Assembly (NCBI RefSeq): GCF_019393635.1
Contig: NC_057866.1
Location: forward strand, 7,799,723 to 7,863,722
From: Dromiciops gliroides
Taxonomy: Eukaryota > Chordata > Mammalia > Microbiotheria > Microbiotheriidae
DNA: 64,000 nucleotides
Reading direction: 5' to 3'
Part shown: one piece after another, positions 35,201-49,859 of the stretch
Layout: the number at the start of each line of letters is the position of its first letter
Position numbering within the stretch: position 1 is the first letter of the stretch
Program-made: the position numbers and the translations under genes
The notes under the pieces: model-generated
What the model saw: only the letters and a program-made list of their open reading frames with translations
Told to the model about the DNA's origin: nothing
Database searches by the model: none

Positions 35201-36315
35201 CACCATCCCATGGCTGGGGGAGGGGCACAGCGAACCTGAATCTCTCTTGTTGTCACGGTAATGGGAAGGATGTGGCTCAGAATGTGGTCGGAAGAGGGAG
35301 GGGATATGGCTCAGTTCCCCCTCCCTGATGGGTCAGCCCTGAATAGAGGCCAAGGGAGCTTAGACTGAGCAGCCAAAGACGGGGGGACTAGGAGCAGAGG
35401 GAGCTGGGGGGAGGGGGTGGGGAGCCACTCCAGGCCTGACTGTGCCCATCCCACAGATGAGTCTCCCTGGCCTAAACCTTGTCGGGTTCCGGGACTTTGC
35501 CAGGCGCACAGAGACGGGGCGATGCTCCTTCCTCTTGGGTGTCACGGCCTTCCCCCAAGACCCCTTCACTTGTCTCACTACCAGGGACCAGCACACACAC
35601 CCATCCCTAAGCCCCATGATGCTTTGCCCATCTACTGCCTCGTACCGTGAGCTGATGGTGCCCTCACTATTCCCTCTGACTAGAGCCTGGCACTGTTCCA
35701 AATGACCTCTGCCACCATCCCCAAAGATGGGATCTGAGTAGCCCTAGTGTTTGCTCATCCCCATTTTACAGATGAGAAGACAGAGGCCTTGGAAAGGCCT
35801 TTCCTCTCTACTCCTTGGTCACCCCCTCCCCTGGAGGACCTAGAATGTCTCTCCCCACAACAAAGAGAGGATCTTTTGATTCCTGACTTCAAATCTCTAG
35901 TCCTGTCCTTCCCTGCTCCCCCCTCTCCACCCCGTCTGCCCATCTTCTGTCTTATCTAGACTTTCTTCCCCAGCTCTTAACCCTAACCCACTAAGAGCTG
36001 TGTACCCTGGGTCACAAGAAACATTTATTGAATTACATGAACCCTCTGAACCTCAAATTATGAATTAGAAGCACCCTGACCTCTCCTGGATCCTCAGGGC
36101 ATCCCCTTCCCCAGACCTGACTGAGCTAGGCCTCAACCCTCCCCCTGTTCAGCTCACCCTGCCTCCGAGGGCTTGGCACTGCCCCCGATGAAGCCATATC
36201 GGTCAGCTCTGCGGTACGGTCCTGGACCATTAATCTCTGAGTCTGAGCCAAGGGAGCTGGAATCATCCTGGATATCAGGGGCCTGGGCCAGGTCCTCCCC
36301 CAGGGCAGCAGCCAT
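25206..36315 (-). CDS. TBC1D10C: TBC1 domain family member 10C (Carabin), 9 coding exons, 446 aa
   Basis: Lymphocyte GAP for Ras and Rab35 that also inhibits calcineurin; cytosolic. Exons: 36315-36158, 35140-35041, 31415-31308, 30958-30852, 30494-30380, 30018-29953, 29768-29579, 25808-25654, 25547-25206; GT-AG and in frame throughout. The predicted length equals the human 446 aa. The N terminus has [11 protein letters not shown]. The TBC dual-finger motifs are present: IGRDLHR (arginine finger near residue 143) and GYCQAQG (glutamine finger near 180), then [17 protein letters not shown]. The C-terminal tail holds PRIVVH near 393-398, resembling a PxIxIT calcineurin-docking motif, and ends SSFLDTRF. 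The start lies 18 nt after an acceptor (TTTCTTTGCAG, exon start 36333), so a non-coding 5' exon exists upstream. It is head to head with PPP1CA. Confidence 0.98.
26046..26199 (-). mobile_element. Poly(A) tRNA-SINE, first of a pair
   Basis: Complete SINE just downstream of TBC1D10C exon 8, within intron 7. Confidence 0.9.
26216..26372 (-). mobile_element. Poly(A) tRNA-SINE, second of a pair
   Basis: Same orientation as its neighbour 17 bp away; TATTAAC repeats flank it. Confidence 0.9.
26396..27125 (+). repeat. Ancient dispersed repeat, family unassigned
   Basis: Shares phrases with 51060-51760 (GAACTGAACACA, TTGAGCTTGTGGTTCACTAA, TTTTTGAACCCAAGTG, TTTGTGTCATCCACAGATG). This looks like an old LINE 3' region. 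Split by the SINE at 26736. Confidence 0.5.
26736..26893 (+). mobile_element. Poly(A) tRNA-SINE
   Basis: Exact 12-bp duplication AAATGCTATCTA; it splits an older dispersed repeat. Confidence 0.95.
27837..28372. repeat. 535-bp polypurine tract in TBC1D10C intron 7
   Basis: Almost pure A/G on the plus strand (pyrimidine in the TBC1D10C sense strand). It includes a near-identical repeat of about 120 bp at 27954-28076 and 28226-28346 (offset about 271 bp). Confidence 0.95.
28395..29137 (+). mobile_element. L2-like LINE 3' portion
   Basis: L2-style phrases (TTCCAGGAAGCCTTCCCTGA, AAGCCCTTGAGGGTAAGGA) occur in TBC1D10C intron 7 just before a young SINE. Confidence 0.5.
29151..29303 (+). mobile_element. 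Young poly(A) tRNA-SINE
   Basis: Exact 13-bp duplication CAAGTCAATTGCT (29138-29150, 29304-29316) and an 18-A tail; near-consensus body. Confidence 0.95.
32243..32292. repeat. (CA)n microsatellite in TBC1D10C intron 2
   Basis: Near-pure CA run of about 50 bp. Confidence 0.95.
33270..33500. repeat. TCTC/CTGT-rich pyrimidine tract
   Basis: CTGTCTCTCC-type repeats inside the L2 of TBC1D10C intron 2. Confidence 0.85.
33855..34002 (+). mobile_element. Poly(A) tRNA-SINE inside the L2
   Basis: Flanked by AAGACTGG-type repeats (33839, 34003). Confidence 0.9.
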
Positions 36316-36966
36316 AGCTGGCCTGTCCCCCTCCTGCAAAGAAACAGCACCCAGCATCCCCGTGTGCTTGATTCAGGGACACCAGGAGGATGTCGGCAGC
36401 CCCGTAGACCCTCATGCCAGAATCAGCCCAGCTGTGTCCATCACCCCACAACCCCCAGGTCCAGCCCTGGGCTCCCCGTCACTCAGGTTACACCTGACTC
36501 ACCTCAGACAGTTGCTGCTTTGCTCAGTCCCTCACCTCACCTCAAAGGCGCTGGCTCTCTCTCACTTCCTCCCCAGAATCATTTCCTCCTCAGCCCCAGA
36601 TGGAGCTGGGTAGCCCCTGGGGTGGGGGTGGGGGCCCTATTCTGCCCCTGCCCCTTGCTCCTTCCTGCTGTGGCCCAGCCTCCTGCCCCACAGGGATGGC
36701 TGGGCTATCCCCCCTCCCCATCACCCTGATATCCAGAGAGTCGCCTTTCCCACCCTCCTGCACCCATCGAAGCTGCTTCTGCGCCACTTGGGAGAGGCAG
36801 AATCTCTCCTCCCTCCTGATATAATGGGTCTGGGGTCCTAGGTTTGCAGTCAGGCCCTGGACCACTCTCTGGGACTCAGTTTCTCCCTCTGTAGTTCGGG
36901 ACGCCTGAAGTCCAGGACAAGACAGCAGTTGGGCTGAAGGAGCTCTGGGGGCTTCCTCGGACTTAC

Positions 36967-37100
36967 AGCTCTCGTATGGGGGTCAGTCCGGTGTGCTGGC
37001 CGAAGCCAAGGCAGGCTCGGGCAGAGGCTAGGTCCAGACCTGGTGGGGGGGGGGCTCACTGTCCAAGGTCCTGGAGAGCCCGAGGAACACACCCAGCACA
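36967..37100 (-). other. TBC1D10C: Candidate non-coding first exon of TBC1D10C
   Basis: A consensus donor (GAGCT|GTAAGT, GT at 36966-36965) lies about 630 nt upstream of the acceptor at 36333. The upstream boundary is not determinable; 37100 is a rough guess. Confidence 0.35.
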
Positions 37101-37730
37101 GTGGGGGCCTGCCACGTTGGAAGGGTGGTCCCATGGGGGATCTGTGAGGGGCAAGGTTGAGGTGGCCCCAGAAAGCTGGGGACTCGGGCAGAAGCCGCCC
37201 ATCCCCTGGGGCGTCCCCGGCGGGCTCAGCTCAGACATGCGGGGAGGGCCCCCGGGGGAGCCCGGCTTCCTCGTAAGTGAAGGGTGGATAAGGACCCCCA
37301 GCAGGGCGCCCCGGTTCCCGTGGCCCCCCCTTCCCTCGTCATCGTCCTTGTCATCGTCAGCACAGATAACGTCTCTGCAGCGTCTTAAGGTTTGTGAAGG
37401 GTCCTGACATCCCCATTTTGCAGATGGGGAAACGGAAGCAGGGGCGCCTGGGAGACTGCCGGCACTCAAGCACAGCGGGAAAGCCTCTGAAGGCGCACTC
37501 GTCCTGCGGGATCCAGGGATCCCGGCGCTGCGGGCCCAGCGCCACCTCGCGGCCCATCTCCTCTTCTTTCTCCGCCTCCTCCCAGGCCCCGCCCCCTTCT
37601 GCCACCGGCCCCGCCCATTCCTCCCGCGCCCTCCTCCAGTTCGCTCTTCATTTCCTGGTCCTGCCCCTCTTCCCGTTTCTTTTCCGGCTCTGGCTGCAGC
37701 CCCTCCCTCTCCCTCCTCCAGCTTCTTTTC

Positions 37731-38099
37731 CTCCTCCTATCGCGGCCGTATCTTGACTCGTCGGTCCCGCCCCTCTCCTCCTCCTATCCGGGCCGTCGGC
37801 TCCCTCGCAAGTCCCACCCCTCATCTCCTCCTCCTCCTATAGAGGCCGTGTTCTCGATCACCGGTCCCGCCCTCTCCCTCCGCCATCACCGCGGGTGCTC
37901 CCCTCCCGGCCAGCGGGCGGCACTGTGGCGCGAGGCTCGGGGCGGGGCCTGGGCGGGGGCTGAGGCCGCGGGCAGAGGGCGGAGGGCGCGGCGGCGGAGG
38001 CGGCGGCGTGAGCGGGCGGCGGGAGCGGCGTGAGCGGGCGGCGGCGGCGGCGGGTAGGGGCCGGAGGGACGTAGCCGGGGCCCTCGGGGCGGCGCCGCC
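37731..38099 (+). promoter_or_regulatory. PPP1CA: GC-rich promoter and 5' UTR of PPP1CA
   Basis: The CpG-dense stretch contains repeated GTCCCGCCC/CCCACCCC Sp1-type sites and no TATA, then (GGC)n-rich leader DNA up to the ATG. It includes three degenerate copies of a 47-53 bp block starting CCTCCTCCTAT (37731, 37778, 37831) and a short duplication of GCGTGAGCGGGCGGC near 38006 and 38029. No upstream ATG is seen between 37900 and 38099. Confidence 0.7.
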
Positions 38100-40213
<2,114 letters not shown>

Positions 40214-40560
40214 CTGTGCCAGGCATCCCCAGGGATGAGTTGATTGTACAGAAAGCCCGGCTCCTCCTGGGCTCTCCCATGCCCAGCAGGGCCTCTAGTT
40301 GCAGGGAGCACCAAAGCTTGGTGTCATTTTCTTTTATAAACAAAATCAAACAGAGTCTAATCCCCTCTAGCCCTGACCTGTCCTCCCCCCACCCTCCCAC
40401 CCTGGGAGCTGGATCCTGGGTGGGGGAGGTGGGGAGGGAAGAGGGAGGAGACCCTTCGGAGCAGGGAAGAAAGCTTGAGTCGTTTGTGGGCTCAGCTGCC
40501 CTGTCTCTGGGGCCAAGAAGTTGTGGGGACACCAGGCTTGGCCCTCACTGGTCTTTTTTG

Positions 40561-40566
40561 AATAAA
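40561..40566 (+). terminator. PPP1CA: Poly(A) signal of PPP1CA
   Basis: AATAAA lies about 350 nt after the stop and is followed by a GT-rich stretch (CCTGTGGGCC), giving a compact 3' UTR. Confidence 0.85.
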
Positions 40567-40641
40567 TGTCAAAGCTGGATTCTCATCCGCCTGTGGGCCT
40601 GCTTTCTGTCCAGGAATGAGACATGCTTCGGCTTGGGAGTC

Positions 40642-40647
40642 TTTATT
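40642..40647 (-). terminator. RAD9A: Poly(A) signal of RAD9A
   Basis: Minus-strand AATAAA about 220 nt after the RAD9A stop. It faces the PPP1CA signal, with about 75 bp between the two hexamers. Confidence 0.8.
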
Positions 40648-40864
40648 AAGGGAGAAGGTGCTGCCTGGATGCTGCCAGGCCAGACCCAGAACCACCCAGC
40701 TCTCTGTCCCCTCTGGGCCCAGGTTCTCCATCTCCATTAAGATGGCCACTCTCCTCAAGCACAGTTCAGGCCTTTGCTGGCACAGACCAGGCAGGTGTAG
40801 GAGCCAACGCCAGGTGTCCCCTCCCGAGGTGGCGGCACAGCTGTCAGAGTCCCGAGAATGAGGT

Positions 40865-43249
<2,385 letters not shown>

Positions 43250-43369
43250 GTTGCCCGACCTTCCCCCCGCCGCCTGCCCTCGGCCGGCCGCCCCGGCCTC
43301 AGCACCGTGGGCCGGCTCCCTTCCCGCGCGCTGGGCCTCGGTGCCGGCCCCGGCCCGCTTCGTCCTTTC

Positions 43370-43527
43370 ATTGGACGGTGCGCTGCCGACGCGGAGGCCC
43401 CCGTCACGTGGGCAAGAAGCCAACTTATCCTCGCTGCGGCTTGAGCCACATGACAGCAACCCAGCCCTCCTCCGAGCGTCACGTGAGAAAACAGCCCGAG
43501 CCCCGTCACTCGCCTTCGTCACGTGAC
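43370..43527 (-). promoter_or_regulatory. RAD9A: RAD9A promoter with CCAAT box and CACGTG cluster
   Basis: Upstream of the RAD9A ATG the minus strand carries CCAAT (43374-43370). Three perfect CACGTG E-boxes follow at 43405-43410, 43480-43485 and 43520-43525, plus CACATG at 43447-43452. The outermost reads GTCACGTGAC, the ideal CLEAR/USF-type palindrome. No TATA box is seen. Confidence 0.6.
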
Positions 43528-43653
43528 TTTGGCCGACGGGCTCGGAGCGACGTAACGCCCCTCCCGCTTGGGGGTGTGGTCTGCGTTCGGCTCCGCATGC
43601 GCAAACGCCTCCGTTCTCTCAGACGTTTTACCTCTATTCTAAAAATACCAGAG

Positions 43654-43790
43654 CAAGGGGGCAGCAGGTGGTGCAGTGGATAGAACACTGGCCCTGGATT
43701 CAGGAGGACCTGAGTTCAAATCCAGCCTCAGACTCTTGCCATTTACTAGCTGTGTGACCCCAATTGCCTCACCAAAAAACAAAAATAAAT
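43654..43790 (+). mobile_element. Poly(A) tRNA-SINE upstream of RAD9A
   Basis: Exact 13-bp duplication AAAAATACCAGAG (43641-43653, 43791-43803). It lies about 120 bp beyond the RAD9A E-box cluster. Confidence 0.95.
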
Positions 43791-43934
43791 AAAAATACCA
43801 GAGCTGCCTGTCACCTGCCCATTGTCCAGATTCAGAAACTGAGGGTCCAAGGCACGAAGAAGCATATCTTGGGCCCTGGGAAAGGCTGTGGTCAAAGTTC
43901 TCATGTCCTTCAAAGTGTTTTTTCTCAAAAATGT

Positions 43935-44045
43935 TATTATTATAAATTGTTCTCCTTTAGGGCAGGCGCTGTAGTGATCTTGTGGCACTCAGCACAGTGC
44001 CTCCCATGCAGTAGGTGCTTAATAAATGCTCAGGGAATGAATGAG
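43935..44045 (+). mobile_element. L2 3' end upstream of RAD9A
   Basis: TTAGGGCAGGCGCTGTAG ... TAGGTGCTTAATAAATGCTC is the L2 terminus. Confidence 0.5.
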
Positions 44046-44049
44046 TGAA

Positions 44050-45997
44050 TGAAGGAGTGAATGATTGCCCTCAAAAGAAGGCTGCTCTTTTTCCTCCATA
44101 ATGACATTTGTAGACAATAGGGGAGAGGTGATCGGTAAATCGCATTTCTCTCCAGCAGGTGTGACCCCCATTTCCCAGATTGGGGATGGGGGGGCTGAGG
44201 GAGAGGCTGGGTCGGGGGAAGCCCCTGGCACATGACTTCTGTAGAATCAGGGACAGATGGGGGGCTGGAGGAAGAGGAGCCCCTCCAGAGGCAGCTACCC
44301 TTGGGCATGTTGGCTGACTTTGTCCAGTGGATTCTGCAGCTCCGCAGTGACAATGACCACAGTGGAGCATGAGGGTGACCCTGGTTGGTCTGCAAATGTA
44401 GAACAAGGGGCAGAGAATCCTACCTCAACCACCTACTTCCCTGAGGGGAAGAAGGGAGGAAGGTAGAGCCAGAGCAGGGAGGGAGGAGAGGTTGTAGTGA
44501 GGACCCAAACCTACTTTGAGTAGGAGGGACCATCCACAGCAACGATTATCTTCAGGTCCAATTGGATGGAGTCAGTAAGTTCTTATGAGTCCTATTAGCC
44601 CCATTATCCTGCGTAAAGGGTTGCAGGGAAAGGCCAAAAACAATCCATTCTGCTCTGGAGAAGCACTGAACCAGGGGAGGCAGTGTTCAAAGGAGGAATG
44701 TGTAGGGGGAGTCAGAGAGATGGGCGAGAGAGAAGGTTAAGGAGGACGAGGAGAGCCTTGAAGAAGGTGGGACTTTATCAGACATCTCAGGGAGGCCAGG
44801 AGGCAGAGATGGGGAGGCAGAGCAGGCCAGCCAGAGAAGATGTCTGGAGCCCAGAGATGGAACAGCCAGGAAGCCCAGAGTCACTGACTGGGGAGGATGT
44901 TGTCAGGGAGTGCGGTGTAAGGAGACTGGCAAGGGAGGAGGGGGCTGGTGATGAAGGGCTGTGAAAAGAGGGTAGATTAGAACGCTTCATGACCGTGGTG
45001 GGCCAGCCACGCTGCTCTTCTTCCTGTTCCTCACCCAGAACTCTCTATCTCCTCTCTACCTGCTTTCCTGCTGGCTATCCCCCATGCCTGGAAAACACTC
45101 CTTCCTCAGCTCCACTCTTAGACTCTAATTTCCTTCAAGGCTTAGCTCAAGGGCCACCTTCTGCACTGGGTGCCTTCCCTGATATCCGCCCCCCCCACCA
45201 GTGTCTGACCCCCACCTCCCCATTATCTTATATCTGTTTTGTAATTCCTATTGTAAGGGTGTGCTAGAGACCAGGAAGCATCATTTTGTGACCCTTTCAG
45301 TTATACATAAAGCATTCCACACCTGGGAAGGGATTCTGAGACCTCAGTAAACCAATTATATGTGAAAAGGCCAGCAGAGACAACAAACTTGCTCCCAGGG
45401 CACAGACTTCATCTGTACTTTGTCCCAGCTATTCATTTTGTATACAACCCAACTGGAAATCTAGGACATGGAACGGGAACCAGCTCTCAACCAGCCAGTT
45501 ACTGGCTGTTGTTAACTGTTACCTGCCACCTCTCCCCAGTCTGGGAAGCCCTGAGGCCTCTGTCAGTCTCTACCCTGTCTGAAAGAGCCCAGTATCACTG
45601 AGCCAAGATTGATCTGGAGACAGTGGAGTCTGTGGCTGCCCACGGTGGGGTCCGTCAGACTGGCACTATCCTGTGCTAACCTGTCAGCTCTGCCTGGTAG
45701 CAGATGGACACCCCCCCACCAGTGGGGGCACCACACCCTTCACTGAAATGTCCCACTCTTCCGGGATGCTGCCCATCACTGTTCTCTTCCTTTCTGGAGT
45801 TGTAAGCTGCCTTAGCCACACGTTCCCTACACACGCAACTATCTACTGTTGGGCTTTGTCTGTGATCACTGTTTCTGCCATAAGGAAGGAGGCATACTAG
45901 TGGGGGCTCATGAACTGCAGCATTAGCAGTCACCCTTAGAATCAGTGAGAGGAAGGGGGAAGGACCCCCTCCACCAACCCCTTGTGGAGCAGGAGCA
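44050..45997. other. Gene-free interval beyond RAD9A
   Basis: Mostly unidentified sequence apart from the L2 scrap at 44990-45260. 45260-45990 has no recognised family. Confidence 0.45.
44990..45260 (+). mobile_element. L2 LINE 3' fragment
   Basis: GGAAAACACTCCTTCCTCAG ... CTCAAGGGCCACCTTCTGCA resembles the L2 3' end. Confidence 0.5.
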
Positions 45998-46534
45998 GAT
46001 CTCAAACTCTACTATAACATGGTAATCATCATGGGGTCCTGGGTAAGAAAGAGAGAAGTGGAGCAACACAACAGGCTAGGTGCACACTATACAGAGCAAA
46101 TGAGCATAGTGTCTCAGTTGCCTGACAACCCCAAAGATCCCGGCAGTTGGGGTGAGAACTCTATGAAATAAATAAAAACTGTTGGGAAAATGAAAGTCGT
46201 CTTGCAGAAGCTAGATATAGACCAACATTTCACACCATACAGGTAGATAAGCTCCAGATAGGTGGTCATATAGGCATAAAGGATGACATCATAGGCAAAT
46301 GACAGAAGCATGGAAGCAATTACCTGTTCGTGACCAAACAAAAGATAGACCCACAGGAGGTAAAATGGATAATTTGGATTACACAAATTAAAAAGGGTTT
46401 TGTAAAAACATAAGCAAAAATCTTTGCAGCAAATTTCTCTGATAAAGGTCTCATCTCTAATATATGTAGGGAACTGAGCCAAATTGACAAGAAAAAGAAT
46501 CTTGCTCAAACTAATAAACAGTCAAAGGATATGA

Positions 46535-46762
46535 GGGGACACGCAGGCAGCACAGTGGAGAGAGCACTGGGCTTGGAATGAGAAAGACTCATCTTCCTGA
46601 GTTCAAATCTGCCCTCAGACACTTCCTAGGTGTTTGACCCTGGGCAAGTCACTTCACCTTGTTTGCCTCAGTTTCCTCATCTGTAAAATGAGCTAGAGAT
46701 GGAAATGGCAAGCCACTCGGGGACCAAGGGATCATGGAGAGTCAGACACAACTCAACAACAA
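46535..46762 (+). mobile_element. tRNA-SINE with RTE-like tail inside L1
   Basis: Exact 12-bp duplication CAAAGGATATGA; the tail ends in an AACAACAACA-type repeat. Confidence 0.95.
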
Positions 46763-47055
46763 CAAAGGATATGAACAGAAAAAGAAATCCAAACTATCGA
46801 TAGCCATTTAAAAGAATGTTCCAGTCACTAATAATGAGAGAAATGAAAGTTACAAAGTAAAACAACTCTGAAGTGCCACTTCCTGCCCATCAGTTTGACT
46901 AAGCTGACAAAAAAGGAAAATGACAAATGCTGATAAAAAGCAGGTCATTAAATGCTCAGTGTCTGGTGTTATAAACCGAAACAATCGATCTGAAAAGCAA
47001 TTTGGAACTCTGCCCAAAGGGCTACAAACCTATGCCTGCTCTTTGACCTAGCACT

Positions 47056-47366
47056 GTTGTTGTTGGTCCTTCCTTCTGGAAGACGACCATGACATCAGGG
47101 TGATGCCATGACTTGCACTGAATTGGATTTAAGTGAGGGAAGGCCATTGCAAGGGCACCAACCTTACTTTCCTCCAAAGTCACCTGGCTCCAGTGTCGAG
47201 TTGTACATCAGGATGACTGGACATGACCCCGGATGTTTGAGGCAATTGGGATTAAGTGACTTGCCCAGGGTCATGCAGCTAGTAAGTATCTGAGGTGAGA
47301 TGTGAACTCAGGTCCTCCCAACTTCAGGGCCAGTGCTCTATCCACCACACCACCTAGCTACCCCCT
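47056..47366 (-). mobile_element. Composite SINE with a different 3' body
   Basis: The right 130 bp is the usual tRNA-SINE head in reverse. The left 180 bp (TTGTTGTTGGTCCTTCC, GATGCCATGACTTGCAC) is a different body, so this is a third SINE type or a fusion. Confidence 0.7.
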
Positions 47367-48214
47367 AACTACTACTCTGGACTACACCCAAAGAGATCAA
47401 AAAAAGAGGAAAAGGACCCATATATGTACAAGAATATTCATAGCAGCTGTTTTTGTGATGGCAAAGAACTGGAAATTGGAGGGATACCCATCAGTTGGAG
47501 AACTGGCTGAACAAGTTGTGGTATGTGAGAGTGGTGTAACATTATTGTGCTGTAGGAAATGATGAAGGGATAGTTTTAGAAAAACCTGGGAAAACTTGCA
47601 TGAACTGATACAGAGAGAAATGAGTAGACCAAGTAACAACAGTAACAGTAACAACAATGGTATGAAGATAATCAACTTTGAAAGACTTTAAGAACTCTGA
47701 ACGACACAATGGCCAACTAGAATTCCAGAGGACTCATGATGAAACATGCTATCTGCCACCAGATAGTAAGCTGATGGACTCCAAATGAAGCTTAAAGTAT
47801 ATTTTCTCTTCCTTTCTCCCTCCCTCCCTCCTTCCTTCCTTTTTCTTTCCTTTGTTGAAATATGGTTAATATGGGAATTTATTTTGCATGACTTCATATT
47901 TATAGTAGGTTTGTTTTTCTCACCTATTCAATGGGTGGGGAAGGGGGTGAGAAATCATTCATAATTGAAAACAAAACAAAATTTAATCTGAAATTTGAAT
48001 GATGTAATTTGAATAATTTCATAATTTGACAATAAAACAAAATTTAATTTGAAAAAATATACTTGTTACTTTAAGAAGCAAAGTAGTCACCCATTGAATT
48101 ACTCCTAGAATCAAAGGTAGCAGTCACCCCACCTCCACCCCTTGCCCCCTGGAGAACTAGCCCACCAGTGTGAGTGCCAGTTGGGGTGGTGAGCCAAGAG
48201 GAGCTACACTGTAT

Positions 48215-48400
48215 GTACCTGATATTTACTAACTGTGTGACCCTGGGCAAGTCACTTAACCCTGTTTGCCTCCATTTCCTCATCTGTAAAATGAACTGGA
48301 AAAGGAAATGCCAACCCTCTCCACTATCTCTACCAAAAAAACCCCACCAAATGGGGTCATGAAGAATTGGCCATGACTGAAAAATGACAGAATAATAAAT
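48215..48400 (+). mobile_element. Partial tRNA-SINE with RTE-like tail
   Basis: The head is eroded. Core and tail (AAATGGGGTCATGAAGAATT) are clear. Confidence 0.8.
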
Positions 48401-49275
48401 TGTAGGGGCTTTGATTATATCTTTGTATCTCAGTCACTTAGGATAGAACCGGGCACTTAACAGTTGCTAATGAATGTTTGATTGATTCTGATCAAAGGGG
48501 GTAAGTTCAGAATCCAAGATCATATAGGTTTGGAGTGTTGGTGGAGTGATGGTGAGGGCTAAGGTGAGAACACCCCATCCTTCCCTCCTTCGATTTAACC
48601 CTGCCGTGGTTTTGTCACTGTGAAACAGTATTTCCTGGCCCCTGAGAAGACAAAGGCATCCCTCTCTAAGGTAGCATGCTTAGAGATTCTTCCAGAAAGG
48701 CTGGCCCTAAGAGGATATTCTGTGGAGGTAACCATGAGAACATTCCTTCTTGGACTTTGCCTGGCCTCAGCTGAGTCACCACCCCCAGGCCCAGAATGAC
48801 CTGACCCCTCGTGGTCTGGGAAGCCCAACAAAGAGGATTTTTAAACCGGTGCTGCTACAGCCCCAACCCCCCTTCTGCTCTCCCCCTGCTCCCAAGGAGC
48901 TTCCGCACAGCCCATGGGCGCCCTGTTCTGGGAATGACTCTTGGCTGACGTTGTTGATGAATGATCCCAGAAGCTTGCTCACCAGCGGCTGGTTTTCTTT
49001 GGTCTCACAATGATTATCTATGAATATGTGTATATGTGGAGGGGATGCCATTGACCTGAGTGGGGGTGAAATACACACTCCAATGTGACATTGATCTGCA
49101 AGAAGAGAGAAGTAACCCCATGCTGACCCCACAGGGAAAACTCCAAGTTTTCAGATGGCAGACCACTGATGGTCGGCTTGGCTTGGAAAGTCCCTTGATT
49201 TCCACTCAATTCAACCAACATTTAGTATATATTGTACTTGCTAAGTCCAAGTTACTTCCTTTCTCTTCATCAAAG

Positions 49276-49825
49276 TGATATGGTGGGAAAATGGGGTACG
49301 GGTTGGGGTAGGAGTTGGGGTTCTTAGAAATTCCTCTTTGAAGAATTACACCCTCTTGGCAAAGAATTGGAAGTTGAGGGGGTGCCCATCAATTGGGGAA
49401 TGGCTGGACAAGTTGTGGTATATGAATACAATGGAATACTATTGTGCTATAAGAAAGGATGAGCAGGAGGAGTTCAGAGAAACCTGGAGGGTCTTGCATG
49501 GGCTGGTGATGAGTGAGATGAGCAGAACTAGAAGAACATTGTACACAGTAACATCAACATTGAGTGTTGATCTACTGTGATGGACTATATTCTCCTCACC
49601 AATGCAATGGCACAGAAGAGTTCCAGGGAACTCGTGATGGAAGAGGATCTCCAAATCCAGGAAAAAAAAAAAAAAAGAACTGCGGAGTATAGATGCTGAA
49701 TGAACCATACTATTTCTTTTACTTTTGATGCTGTTGTTTTTTTTTCTATTTTGAGGTTTTCCATCATTGCTCTGATTTTTTTCTCTTATAACATGACTAA
49801 TGCAGAAATAGGATTAATGTTATTA

Positions 49826-49859
<34 letters not shown>

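Larger units (their letters stand above)
45998..48060 (+). mobile_element. L1 3' half broken by two SINEs
   Basis: ORF2-derived sequence (AACTGTTGGGAAAATG..., GGTTTTGTAAAAACATAAGC) runs to the 3' UTR. Insertions at 46535-46762 and 47056-47366 interrupt it. It is heavily decayed. Confidence 0.75.

Noticed and set aside
45255-45990. Possible third LTR
   Set aside because: It begins TGTGCTAGAG and has LTR-like composition, but no clear ends, promoter layout or flanking duplication could be fixed.
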